Position numbers and translations under genes: made by a program. From NCBI GenBank assembly GCA_945862355.1, contig CAMAYR010000007.1:1-42105 (forward strand): a stretch of 42,105 nt of DNA. The letters run 5' to 3'. The notes under the pieces were generated by a model that saw only the letters and a program-made list of their open reading frames with translations, was not told the DNA's origin and did not search any database. Shown one piece after another: positions 26,198 to 34,978 of this stretch. The stretch's first letter is position 1. Each line of letters starts with the position of its first letter. The DNA comes from Devosia equisanguinis (GTDB lineage: Bacteria; Pseudomonadota; Alphaproteobacteria; Rhizobiales; Hyphomicrobiaceae).

Positions 26198-28477
26198 ATG
26201 CGCACATATGAGAATGTGGTCGGTACGCCGGTCGAGCGCATCGAGGACCTGCGGTTGACGCGCGGGCGCGGCACATTCAGCGACGATGTGCGCGCCGAAG
26301 GCCAGCTCCATGCCGTGATCCTGCGCAGCCCTGTAGCGAACGGAACGATCCGCCGTTTGGATGTTGGTCCGGCGCTGGCTATCTTGGGCGTCCACAGCGT
26401 GATCACGGCTGCCGAAATCGGCCGGCCCGTGCCGCGTGTACCGGTGAGACTGTTCCCGCTGCCAGAGCTGGCGGCCTTTGAAGCGCCGGTGATAGCCGAC
26501 GGTCGTGTGCGCTTCGTCGGCGAGCCGATCGCCGTGGTGCTGGCGACGAGCGCGGCGATCGCCGAGGATGGCCGTGATGCGATCGGCCTCCACATCGACG
26601 AGCACCCGGCTGTTGTGGAGCTGGATGGCGCACTGGCGGGCGATACGCTGGTGTTCGATGAGCACGGCTCCAATATCGCGATCGAGTACGCGTCTTCGGT
26701 CGGTGACGTCGATGCCGCTTTCGACCGTGCCGAGTATCGGCGATGCGAGACGTTCCATGTCCACCGGCATGCAGCCGTGCCGATGGAGCCGCGCGCGCTG
26801 CTGGCCGTGTGGGACGCAAACGCTTGCCGCATGGTGGTGACGGGTGCGGCCAAGGCGCCGTTCGTCACACGCCGCATTCTGGCAATGCTCATGGGACTAC
26901 CCGAAAGCAGCGTTGACCAGATCGAGGTCGATGTCGGCGGCGGTTTCGGCGCCCGCGGGGAGTTCTATCCCGAAGACTTCCTGATCCCGTTCGCAGCGCG
27001 ACACGTGAGGATGCCGGTCAAGTGGACCGAGGACCGGCGAGACCACCTGATGACGTCGAACCATTCCCGAGACGTGACCTGCGACCTCGAGATCGCCGCG
27101 CGGAAGGATGGTACGATCCTCGCGCTCAGAGGCGCTGCCGTCGCCGACGTCGGGGCGTATCTGCGGCCGGCGGGCCTGATCGCGCCGCGCAACGTCACGA
27201 TGTTCATGGCCGGCCCCTATCACGTCGCCAACTACGCCGTGACCACCAAGGTGCTGCTCAGCAACAAGACGCCGTCGGGGACGTATCGCGGGCCCGGCCG
27301 CTTCGAGGTCGATTTTTTTCGCGAGCGCCTGATCGATATGATGGCCGCCGATCTCGGGCTCGATCGCATCGAGGTGCGGCGGCGCAATCTCGTGCCGCCA
27401 GGGGCGATGCCCTATTCGTTACCGTCGATCACCCCCGCCCCGACGCCTTCCGCGCTCGACAGCGGCAACTACGAGATCACGCTCGATCGGTGCCTCGCAG
27501 AGTTCGGCTGGCAAGAGAAGATCGCGCTCAATGGCCGTCTGATCGAAGGGCTCTACCACGGCATCGCGGTCGGCTGCTTCGTCGAAGGCGGCGCGGCCGG
27601 CCCTAAGGAGACGGCACGGCTGATCGCGCATCGCGATGGCAGCATCGAGCTGCGTCTGGGCTCGGCCGCACTGGGGCAAGGCCTCGCCACATCTGCGCTG
27701 CAGATCGCTGCCGACGCGCTGCAGGTGTCGATGGATCGCATCTCCGTCAGGCACGGCTCGACGACCCTGCTGGAGGAGGGCTTCGGGGCATATCATTCGC
27801 GCTCGGTGGTGATGGGCGGCTCCGCGATCCTCGACGCGGCGGCAAAGCTGCACGAGATCGTGCGGCAGGCCGCGGGCCGCTATCTCAACTGCCCACCGTC
27901 GGAAGTGGCGATCGAAGGCACCACGGCACGCGGTCCGAGCGGGCGCGAGATCGCCTGGGCGGAACTCGGAGAGCTTTCCGCGGACGGTGCCTTTCTCAAC
28001 AGCCGGCACACCTACTCATACGGTGCGCACGCCGCGCACGTCAGCGTCGATGCGGGGATCGGCGCGGTGCGCGTCATCGACTACATCGCCGTCGAGGACG
28101 TAGGCCGCATCATCAACCCGCTGACGCTACACGGACAGACGATCGGGGCAATCGTGCAGGGGCTCGGCGGCACGCTTCTCGAGCATCTGGTCTACGATTC
28201 GCAAGGTCAGTTTCTCACCGGATCGTTCGCCGACTACCTGATGCCCCTGGCGACGGACTTCCCGCGCCTCCACGGCATATCGTTGGAAATGTATCCGTCG
28301 CCGGTCAATCCGCTCGGCGCGAAGGGCGCAGGCGAGGGGGGCACGATCCCGGTCGGCGGTGTCATCGCCAACGCGGTTGCCGCCGCTCTATCATCGCTCG
28401 GCGCCGAGCCGCGAGCGCTACCGCTGTCCCCGCCGCGTGTCTGGCAGCTCGCACAGGGAGCGAAGGAGAGGCCATGA
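26198..28477 (+). CDS. Molybdenum hydroxylase large subunit (xanthine dehydrogenase/CoxL-like)
   Basis: 759 residues from the ATG at 26198. It has the N-terminal aldehyde oxidase/XDH domain (RIEDLRLTRGRGTFSDDV, RFVGEPIAVVLA) and the molybdopterin-binding half (DVGGGFGARGEFYPED, TYRGPGRFEVDFFRERLID). The catalytic Glu is at about 713 in GAKGAGEGG. These enzymes hydroxylate N-heterocycles, aldehydes or CO using molybdenum. They normally work with [2Fe-2S] and FAD subunits; neither is encoded in the window, so partners must be elsewhere. Its stop overlaps the start of the CocE-like gene (ATGA). The active-site loop lacks the CO-dehydrogenase AYxCSFR motif, so CO oxidation is unlikely. Confidence 0.92.
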   Translation: MRTYENVVGTPVERIEDLRLTRGRGTFSDDVRAEGQLHAVILRSPVANGTIRRLDVGPALAILGVHSVITAAEIGRPVPRVPVRLFPLPELAAFEAPVIADGRVRFVGEPIAVVLATSAAIAEDGRDAIGLHIDEHPAVVELDGALAGDTLVFDEHGSNIAIEYASSVGDVDAAFDRAEYRRCETFHVHRHAAVPMEPRALLAVWDANACRMVVTGAAKAPFVTRRILAMLMGLPESSVDQIEVDVGGGFGARGEFYPEDFLIPFAARHVRMPVKWTEDRRDHLMTSNHSRDVTCDLEIAARKDGTILALRGAAVADVGAYLRPAGLIAPRNVTMFMAGPYHVANYAVTTKVLLSNKTPSGTYRGPGRFEVDFFRERLIDMMAADLGLDRIEVRRRNLVPPGAMPYSLPSITPAPTPSALDSGNYEITLDRCLAEFGWQEKIALNGRLIEGLYHGIAVGCFVEGGAAGPKETARLIAHRDGSIELRLGSAALGQGLATSALQIAADALQVSMDRISVRHGSTTLLEEGFGAYHSRSVVMGGSAILDAAAKLHEIVRQAAGRYLNCPPSEVAIEGTTARGPSGREIAWAELGELSADGAFLNSRHTYSYGAHAAHVSVDAGIGAVRVIDYIAVEDVGRIINPLTLHGQTIGAIVQGLGGTLLEHLVYDSQGQFLTGSFADYLMPLATDFPRLHGISLEMYPSPVNPLGAKGAGEGGTIPVGGVIANAVAAALSSLGAEPRALPLSPPRVWQLAQGAKERP

Positions 28478-30138
28478 TCGTCGAGAAGGATGTCGCCGTC
28501 CCCGCAAACGATGGTCTTGTGCTGCGCGCCAACGTGTATCGGCCGGCGGCCCCCGGCCAATTCCCTGTGCTGTTGGCGCTGGGTATCTACGGCAAGGACG
28601 CGCACTTCGCCGATGCTTACAAACCGCTGTGGGACGTGCTGAAGCGGATCTATCCCGAGATCGACTGCAACGGCACGACCGGCCACTGGCTGCGCTGGGA
28701 GAACGTCGATCCGGAGCGCTGGGTGCCGCACGGCTACGTCGTCATCACGGTCGATGCACGCGGCACCGGCAAGTCGCCGGGCTATCTCGATCCGCTCTCG
28801 CCGCGCGAGACGCAGGATTACTATGACGCGATCGAGTGGGCCGGCGTGCAGGCTTGGTCGAGCGGCAAGGTCGGACTTATCGGCATCTCCTACTTCGCGA
28901 TGAAGCAGTGGCAGGTCGCAGCGCTGTGACCGCCGCACCTCGCGGCGATCGTGCCGTGGGAGGGCAACAGCGACTTCTATCGCGAGTGGAGCCACCACGG
29001 CGGCATCCTTGCCAACTCTTTCCTGACCGCCTGGTGGCCGCGCCAGGTGCTGCCCAACCAGCACGGCAACGCCGAGACGCATCACCGGGACCGCGATACC
29101 GGTGAGCGCACGACAGGAGAGGCGATCGCGCCGGCACTGCTCGCCGGCAATCGTACGACGCACGACGAGGACATTGCCGCCCATCCGCTAGACGATGCCT
29201 GGTTCCGCCAGCGCTCGCCCGATCTGTCGCGCATAGAGGTGCCGTTGCTGTCGGCGGGCAACTGGGGCGGCATCGGCTTGCACTTGCGCGGCAACATCGA
29301 GGGCTGGGCACAGGCGTCGAGCCCAGGCAAGTGGCTGTCGATCCACATCGGCACACACTTCGAGAGTTTCTACCTGCCCGAGTACATCGAGATCCAGCGT
29401 CGCTTCCTCGATCACTACCTCAAGGGGATCGACAACGGATGGGAACAGGAGCCCCGGGTACGTCTCGCCATCCGCCGGGCAGACGGTACCGCGACCACGC
29501 GCATGGAGAATGAGTGGCCGCTGGCCCGCACCCAATGGAAGAAGCTTTATCTCGACGCTGCCACGCACGGGCTTTCGAGCGAGGCTCCCGGTACAGCCGC
29601 GCGAGCCAGCTACGATGCGCTGGGGGATGGCATTGATTTATCGACGCCGCCGTTCGCGGCGGAGACGGAGTACACCGGACCTGTGATGGCGCGGCTGTGG
29701 ATACAATCGAGCACCACCGACATGGATATCTTCGCGACGTTGCGCGCGTTCGATCCCAGCGGCAAGGAGACGGCCTTCGTCGGCGCCAGCGAGCCGGTGC
29801 CCATCACGCGCGGCTGGCTGCGTGCCTCCCATCGCAAGCTCGATCCGGCGCGGTCGAAGCCCTGGCGGCCGTGGCTGGCCCATACGGGCGTGGAACCATT
29901 GACGCCCGGCTGTTCGCACGAGGTTGAGCTCGAGATCTGGCCGACGAGCATCGTGATGCCGAAAGGTTGGCGGCTCGTTCTGACGCTACAGGGGCGGGAC
30001 TTCGAGTTCGCCGGGACGCCCGGGCGTATGCTGCACGATCATCCGGGCGATCGTAAACCCAACGTGTTCAGTGGTACACATACCATCTTCACTGGCGGGA
30101 GCACCGCGTCGTATTTGCTGATGCCATGGATCGCGTAG
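28474..30138 (+). pseudogene. CocE/NonD-type hydrolase with internal TGA
   Basis: 555 codons in one frame. The alpha/beta part has VYRPAAPGQFPVLLALGIYG, VTVDARGTGKSPG-like ITVDARGTGKSPGY, and nucleophile Ser139 in GLIGISYFAMKQWQVAAL. A TGA at 28927-28929 then stands where the family continues with PPHLAAIVPWEG, which is present directly after it. The rest (cap domain and C-terminal beta-sandwich, ending SGTHTIFTGGSTASYLLMPW) is intact to 30138. A CGA-to-TGA transition would explain the stop. The truncated product would lack the catalytic Asp and His. Members cleave esters or X-Pro peptides. Last gene of the amidase operon, coupled to the previous gene by an ATGA overlap. Confidence 0.8.
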
Positions 30139-30190
30139 GCCGGATCGAACAGCGCCTGGATCCGGCTCGAGTCGACGGTGCGGGTCGACT
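30139..30190. terminator. Bidirectional hairpin pair between convergent genes
   Basis: Two hairpins fill the 50-bp gap: GCCGGATC / GATCCGGC (30139-30146 with 30159-30166, 12-nt loop), starting right after the CocE stop, and AGTCGAC / GTCGACT (30170-30176 with 30184-30190). No U-runs follow, so intrinsic termination would be weak. Confidence 0.4.
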
Positions 30191-31073
30191 ACATCGATTC
30201 CCGTGCGCCCGCTGCAGCCCCGATCGCATGCGGCGGTAGCAACAGCCGTTCGACAAGAGCGATGAGACCGTAGAGCACGACACCAATGATGGTGAGTGCC
30301 GCGATACCCGCGAAAAGAAGCGCGGTATCCATGTTGCCGTTGGCGACGAGCAGCAAGTGCCCGAGGCCGCCCTGCCCGCCGACGAACTCGCCCACAACCG
30401 CGCCGACCACAGCCAAAGTGATGGAGATCTTGAGGCCGGCGAAGATCGACGGCAGCGCATTGGGCAGACGGATCTTGAAGAACGTCGCCCATGGCCCGAG
30501 ACCCATGGACTGGGCTAGGTAGACCTTCTCGCGCTCGATGGCGGCGAGCCCCATCGCCGTGTTGATGACGATCGGGAAGAAGGCGATCAGGAACGCGATC
30601 AGCACTTTCGGCAGCAAGCCGAATCCGAACCAGACCAGAAACAGTGGTGCCACGGCAACCTTTGGCACAGCCTGCGACGAGACCAGCAAGGGCAGGACCG
30701 TTCTCGAGAAGGACGGCCAAAGGAAGATCGCCAACGCGAGCGGGACGCCGACAACGATGCTCAGTCCGAAGCCGAGCACGATCTCCAACGTCGTGATGAC
30801 GCTTTCCTTCATCAGCAGTGCGCCGTGCATGTGCATCGACTGGACGATAGCGGTGGGTGCTGGAAGGAGATAGGTGGGCATCCCTAGCAGGCGCGACGCG
30901 GCCTCCCAAATCAAAAAGAAGGCGATCATGGCCGCAGTCGGATAGAAGACCGCAGAGATGCGCTCCCGCCGCTCGCGGTCGGCGCGATTGGCTTTCAGCC
31001 TCGCCTCGATCTCGTCGAGATTAGGTGGCACGACGGCCGCGGTGTTCGTCAACTCACGAGCAACATCGCTCAC
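30189..31073 (-). CDS. ABC transporter permease, NitT/TauT type
   Basis: 294 residues from a GTG at 31073, overlapping the TGA of the ATPase gene (GTGA). About six membrane helices, beginning AAMIAFFLIWEAASRLLGMP. The conserved FFKIRLPNALPSIFAGLKISIT docking loop and VVGEFVGGQGGLGHLL, typical of TauC/SsuC/NitT permeases, are present. Imports sulfonates, nitrate, pyrimidine precursors or similar compounds; the ligand is not determinable. Last gene of a minus-strand operon with binding protein first, then ATPase, then permease. Confidence 0.92.
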   Translation of the reverse strand: MSDVARELTNTAAVVPPNLDEIEARLKANRADRERRERISAVFYPTAAMIAFFLIWEAASRLLGMPTYLLPAPTAIVQSMHMHGALLMKESVITTLEIVLGFGLSIVVGVPLALAIFLWPSFSRTVLPLLVSSQAVPKVAVAPLFLVWFGFGLLPKVLIAFLIAFFPIVINTAMGLAAIEREKVYLAQSMGLGPWATFFKIRLPNALPSIFAGLKISITLAVVGAVVGEFVGGQGGLGHLLLVANGNMDTALLFAGIAALTIIGVVLYGLIALVERLLLPPHAIGAAAGARESM

Positions 31074-31906
31074 GTCGCCAGTCCTCCAGAGCGCTCGCTT
31101 AGAATGCCTCGTGCCAGGAACAGCTCCATGATCTGGCGGCTGTATGCCGCAAACTCCGGTGTGTCGCGCATGGCGAGCGTGCGCGGCCGAGGCAGATCGA
31201 TCTCCAGGATGCGGTCGATTTTCCCCGGCCGCGGGCTCATTACGACGATGCGGTCGGAAAGGAACACGGCCTCGGCGACGCTGTGGGTGATGAACAGCAC
31301 CGTCATTCGCTGACGTATCCACAAATGTTGCAGGTCGAGCACCAGCTGGTCGCGTGTCAGCGAGTCGAGCGCGCCGAACGGCTCGTCCATAAGCAGATGA
31401 TCGGGCCCGTGAATAAGCGCACGGCAGATCGAAACGCGCTGACGCATTCCCCCCGACAGCTCATGGGGAAACTTCTCCTCGAATCCGGCAAGGCCGACAG
31501 CCGCCAAGAGCTCGCGTGCCCGGGCCTCGCTGCTCGGGCGTGCCATTCCGCGGGCCTCTGTCTGCAGCATCACGTTGCCGAGCGCCGTGCGCCATTCCAG
31601 CAGTACCGGGCTCTGAAACACGATGCCGATGCTGGTCCTGGGCCGGTCGACAGGCTTGCCCTCGATCGCAATGAGACCGCTCGAGGCTGGCAATAGGCCT
31701 GCCGCGATCATCAGCAACGTACTCTTGCCGCAACCGCTGGGTCCAAGGACCGAAAGAAACTCCCCGCGCGGCTGCTCCAGCGAGACCCGGTCGAGCGCGC
31801 GCACGACACCATCGCGTGTCGCATAGATCTTGGAAAGATCCGCGATCTGCAGAAAAGGAGTGGTCGAGCCGACAGCGGTCTGTGACGGCGCCTCCATCGG
31901 CGGCAT
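31070..31906 (-). CDS. ABC transporter ATP-binding protein, NitT/TauT type
   Basis: 278 residues from the ATG at 31906 (GGGAG upstream). Walker A GPSGCGKST, Q-loop IVFQSPVLLEWRT, signature LSGGMRQRVSICRAL, Walker B HLLMDEPFGALD and the H-loop FITHSVAEA are all intact. The Q-loop with a following WRT is typical of TauB/SsuB-like ATPases. It sits 37 bp after the binding-protein gene and overlaps the permease start. Confidence 0.93.
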   Translation of the reverse strand: MPPMEAPSQTAVGSTTPFLQIADLSKIYATRDGVVRALDRVSLEQPRGEFLSVLGPSGCGKSTLLMIAAGLLPASSGLIAIEGKPVDRPRTSIGIVFQSPVLLEWRTALGNVMLQTEARGMARPSSEARARELLAAVGLAGFEEKFPHELSGGMRQRVSICRALIHGPDHLLMDEPFGALDSLTRDQLVLDLQHLWIRQRMTVLFITHSVAEAVFLSDRIVVMSPRPGKIDRILEIDLPRPRTLAMRDTPEFAAYSRQIMELFLARGILSERSGGLAT

Positions 31907-31943
31907 TGCGACAAGCTCCCTTTCGTTCCACGCCGGGACGGCT

Positions 31944-32984
31944 TCAGGCCTTCTGCGGCGGCACGTATTCCGCACCTTCCGGCACGAACTCGTTCGTCAT
32001 CAGCTGCGCAACCGTCAATGGCACGCTGACGCCGCCGTACTGGCGCAGGACAGAGATCGTCTCGGTCCAGTCGGCCTCCGAGTTCCACCCGAGCGGCTTG
32101 TCCCGCGTATTCGGCGTGACCCACGTCCGCCACGATAGCTCCATCTCGCGCTTGGTGATCGCGGGAGTGATCGTCGGGGAGTACTTGCGCACGATAGCGA
32201 CGGCTTCGTCCGGATTGGCGCGCGCGTAGAGGAAGCCGCGTATCGTCGGCGCGACGAAAGCCTTGACGAGCTGAGGGTCGCTCTTCAGCAGATCATTGTG
32301 GACGATGATGCCGTTGCTCACGGCAACGACGCCGTAGTCCGCATACATGAATTGACGCGTCTTCTTGCCTGACCGGATCTCGATCGAGGGGACACTTCCC
32401 TGCACATAGCTCGCGATCGCTGGCACCCTGCCGGTGATCAGGGCTGGGTTCATGCCTGCGGGATCGATATTGACGACGGTGATCTTCGACGGATCGAGTT
32501 TCGCACCCCGTTGGAATGCGGGCCACTGCTGGAACTGGGTGCCACCGGGTGCGATGGCGATGTTCCGGCCTTCGAGGTCCTTCGGAGATTTAATGTCCGA
32601 CTCGTCGAGCACGATGACGGCCGTGGGGTTGCCTCGATAGATGCTGCCGACGTTACGGATCGCCATGCCCTTACTGACGCTCAGGCCGACCACGAAGCCG
32701 TCTGCAAATCCGAATTGCGCATTTTTGCTGGCGACCAGCTGGCTGGTGCTGCCCGAGCCTTTGCCAGGTCCGATCTCTGCATCGAGTCCGGCCTGCTTGT
32801 AGAACCCCTTTTCCTGAGCGACGAGAAAACCCGCGTTGGGTCCCTGGAACACCCAGTCGAGCAGCAGCGTGACCTTCTTCAGCGTCCCCTGGGCATGGAC
32901 GTAGGGCATCGGGATGAGCGTGCTCGCGCCTGCTGCTGCCGAACTTTTGATGAATCTGCGCCGCGACGTGCGATAGGTGCTCAT
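31944..32984 (-). CDS. NMT1/THI5-like ABC transporter substrate-binding protein
   Basis: 346 residues from the ATG at 32984. A twin-arginine-type signal (SRRRFIKSSAAAGASTLI, cleavage near VHAQG) precedes the NMT1/THI5 domain: VTLLLDWVFQGPNAGFLVAQEKGFYKQAG, GSTSQLVASKNAQFGFADG. This family supplies importers for thiamine precursors, taurine, sulfonates and aromatic acids. First gene of the three-gene importer operon, divergent from the second NtaA-type monooxygenase, suggesting import of that enzyme's substrate. Confidence 0.92.
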   Translation of the reverse strand: MSTYRTSRRRFIKSSAAAGASTLIPMPYVHAQGTLKKVTLLLDWVFQGPNAGFLVAQEKGFYKQAGLDAEIGPGKGSGSTSQLVASKNAQFGFADGFVVGLSVSKGMAIRNVGSIYRGNPTAVIVLDESDIKSPKDLEGRNIAIAPGGTQFQQWPAFQRGAKLDPSKITVVNIDPAGMNPALITGRVPAIASYVQGSVPSIEIRSGKKTRQFMYADYGVVAVSNGIIVHNDLLKSDPQLVKAFVAPTIRGFLYARANPDEAVAIVRKYSPTITPAITKREMELSWRTWVTPNTRDKPLGWNSEADWTETISVLRQYGGVSVPLTVAQLMTNEFVPEGAEYVPPQKA

Positions 32985-33156
32985 GGTGCCTCTCATTACT
33001 GGCGGGCTGCCGTGCCAAACGGAGAACGCAGGGCGCTTTTCTCTGATGGGGACCAGCTCGTGGCCCACACCCTCCCGCCACACGTTGTCATACACGCTGC
33101 GGCTGCGTCAATTCACGATTTTCTTGCATGCCCGGTCATCGAGCACCTGCCAATTT

Positions 33157-33189
33157 TTTCGGCAAGGCCATTGCCGAAACACCATTTCA
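33157..33189. promoter_or_regulatory. Overlapping operator-like palindromes
   Basis: A perfect 9-bp inverted repeat TTTCGGCAA / TTGCCGAAA (33157-33165 with 33171-33179, 5-bp centre) overlaps CGAAACACCATTTCA (33175-33189). The latter matches the operator candidate at 5094 in 13 of 15 positions. It could control the importer, the monooxygenase, or both. Confidence 0.5.
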
Positions 33190-33286
33190 ATTTGTCAGCC
33201 CGACACGCTATCTTCTGGCGAGGCATTCACTTGACCTGGTATGGCGAGATCGTCGGCATCCGATGGCTGGTGGCCTGCGGTGAGTG

Positions 33287-33324
33287 TCCCAGCGCACTGC
33301 AATCATCCCAGCGCACTGCAATCA
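33287..33324 (+). repeat. 19-bp perfect tandem duplication
   Basis: TCCCAGCGCACTGCAATCA occurs twice in tandem (33287-33305, 33306-33324), directly before the ribosome site of the NtaA-type gene. It may alter the spacing between promoter and start, or be simple slippage. Confidence 0.9.
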
Positions 33325-33336
33325 GGAGACGGCGGC

Positions 33337-34665
33337 GTGGCCCAAGACCAATCGATCCACCTTGCAGCGGACATTTCGTTTCTGCATACAGACTATCTCT
33401 GGCGCATGCCGGGCTCTTGGGTCGGCTATCCTTATTACTCCTCGGGGGAATTCTACGAGGATATCGCCCGCATCGCAGAGCGCGGGGTGATGGACATGCT
33501 GTTTTTCGGAGACACCGGCGGCACGCCGGAGGACTACGGCGGCAGCTACCACGCCGTTGTCGAGCGCGGCGCGAAATGGCCACGCCATGACATGACCCCG
33601 ATGATCCCGCTGATGGCGCGCGTGACACAAGGCGTCGGTTTCGCGTGGACGCTATCGACGACCTACCATCACCCGTTCCATTGCGCCCGCGTGTTCAACG
33701 CGCTCGATCACGTAACCAAGGGCCGCATTGCCTGGAATGCGGTGACGTCGGCCTACAAGAACGAGGCCGCCAACTATGGCTACGACGAACTGATGGAGCA
33801 CGATGAGCGCTACGTGCGCGCTGACGAGTTCTGTGCGGTCGCCTGCAAGCTGTGGGACAGCATCGAGCCCGATGCCGTCGTGCTCGACCGGGAGAAGGGC
33901 ATCTTCCTTGATCCCGAGAAGGTCCATAGCATCGACCACCGCGGCAAGTACTTCAACGTGCGCGGTCCGCTGCCGGCGCTGCCATCGCCGCAGCGCCGGC
34001 CCGTGATCATCCAGGCGGGACTGTCGGGCCCTGGTCTCAAGCTGTGCGCGGACTTCGCCGATCTGCAGTTCTCGACGCGCCGTACGCTGCCGAGCATGCA
34101 GAGCCATCGTGCGTCTCTCGATACGGCACTGGCGGCGGTGGGGCGAAAGCCGCGCGATATCGGCATCCTCTGGTCGATCCGTATCGAGGTGGCCGACTCC
34201 GATGCGGAGTATGCCGAACGCGAGCGCCGCTATCTCGAGGCGGTGCCGCCCGATGCCGGCCTCATCGAGATGTCGTGGCAATTCAACGTAGACTTCTCCA
34301 AGGCGCGCCCCGAGATGCGGCTCGCCGACTTCGCCGACGAGGTGGCGAGCGAGAGAGGAAATCTCGGCACCTTCCACGAGCTGCTCAATACGATCGATCC
34401 CAATCAGACCGTGCGCGAGTTCTCCAAGCGCTACCTGCTCGAGCGCGTGTTGGCCGCGACCGGTACGCCAAAGAAAATCGTCGACAAGCTCGAGGAGTTG
34501 CACTTCGGCACCGGCGCCAACGGCGGCTTCATCCTGGCGCGCGGTTTCTCCGCATCGGACAACCTCAAGAACTTCGTCGATTTCGTCGTGCCCGAACTGC
34601 AGCGGCGCGGATTGTCGAAGACGCGCTACGCCGGCCCGACGCTGCGCGAGAACCTCAACGGCTGA
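33337..34665 (+). CDS. NtaA-like flavin-dependent monooxygenase, second copy
   Basis: 442 residues from a GTG at 33337 with AGGAG 6 bp upstream; an ATG at 33241 is open but lies ahead of the tandem duplication and adds no family sequence. Motifs: ADISFLHTDYLWRMPGSW, IAERGVMDMLFFGDTGG, VTKGRIAWNAVTSAYKNEA, LPSPQRRPVIIQAGLSGPG and the ending FVDFVVPELQRRGLSKTRY, shared with the copy at 19525. It needs FMNH2 from a reductase that is not seen here. It is divergent from a NitT/TauT-type importer and upstream of a decarboxylase-like gene, so a pathway unit is likely. Substrate unknown. Confidence 0.9.
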   Translation: MAQDQSIHLAADISFLHTDYLWRMPGSWVGYPYYSSGEFYEDIARIAERGVMDMLFFGDTGGTPEDYGGSYHAVVERGAKWPRHDMTPMIPLMARVTQGVGFAWTLSTTYHHPFHCARVFNALDHVTKGRIAWNAVTSAYKNEAANYGYDELMEHDERYVRADEFCAVACKLWDSIEPDAVVLDREKGIFLDPEKVHSIDHRGKYFNVRGPLPALPSPQRRPVIIQAGLSGPGLKLCADFADLQFSTRRTLPSMQSHRASLDTALAAVGRKPRDIGILWSIRIEVADSDAEYAERERRYLEAVPPDAGLIEMSWQFNVDFSKARPEMRLADFADEVASERGNLGTFHELLNTIDPNQTVREFSKRYLLERVLAATGTPKKIVDKLEELHFGTGANGGFILARGFSASDNLKNFVDFVVPELQRRGLSKTRYAGPTLRENLNG

Positions 34666-34978
34666 TCGGGAGCAAGGAGACAATGAAGAAGAGCCCTTAC
34701 CTCAGCTCACCTCACTGCTCGCAAGGATACTGGCGACGGCGACCAGCCATCATGTTGCAGCCCGGCCGTTTCCTGTCCAGCCGGTGTAGGTCACCTCGGG
34801 CTCGGCGCCCTTCAAGGCCCCCGATGTCATCGTGCGCAAGTCTGGCTTCGACAGTTTTGTGCGCAGCAGCCGCAGTGGGTGGCACGCGCGCGGGGCAGGC
34901 CCTGCGCATCTGATCCAGTGCCTGCCACCCGATTGAAAACATCTTCCACAAAGCCCTCACCACCAGCCCCGGAAACGA
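34666..34978 (+). other. Gap with decayed 5' end of a secreted-protein gene
   Basis: 313 bp without an intact gene. At its left, AAGGAG precedes ATG 34683, and with one frameshift the sequence reads a signal peptide (SLLARILATATSHHVAARPF) followed by PVQPV, then a TAG. The RPFPVQPV start is like a mature Bug/TctC protein (WPTRPVRV). The rest has no resemblance. Probably the remnant of a third Bug-type gene. Confidence 0.4.

Larger units (their letters stand above)
32985..33336. other. Divergent intergenic region with two overlapping palindromes
   Basis: 352 bp between the importer operon (minus) and the second NtaA-type gene (plus). It has two overlapping inverted repeats at 33157-33189 and a 19-bp tandem duplication at 33287-33324, both listed separately. 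No convincing gene. Confidence 0.55.

Noticed and set aside
26198-28477. Carbon monoxide dehydrogenase large subunit (CoxL form I)
   Set aside because: The AYxCSFR active-site loop is absent; the loop reads TYRGPGRFE, as in general molybdenum hydroxylases.
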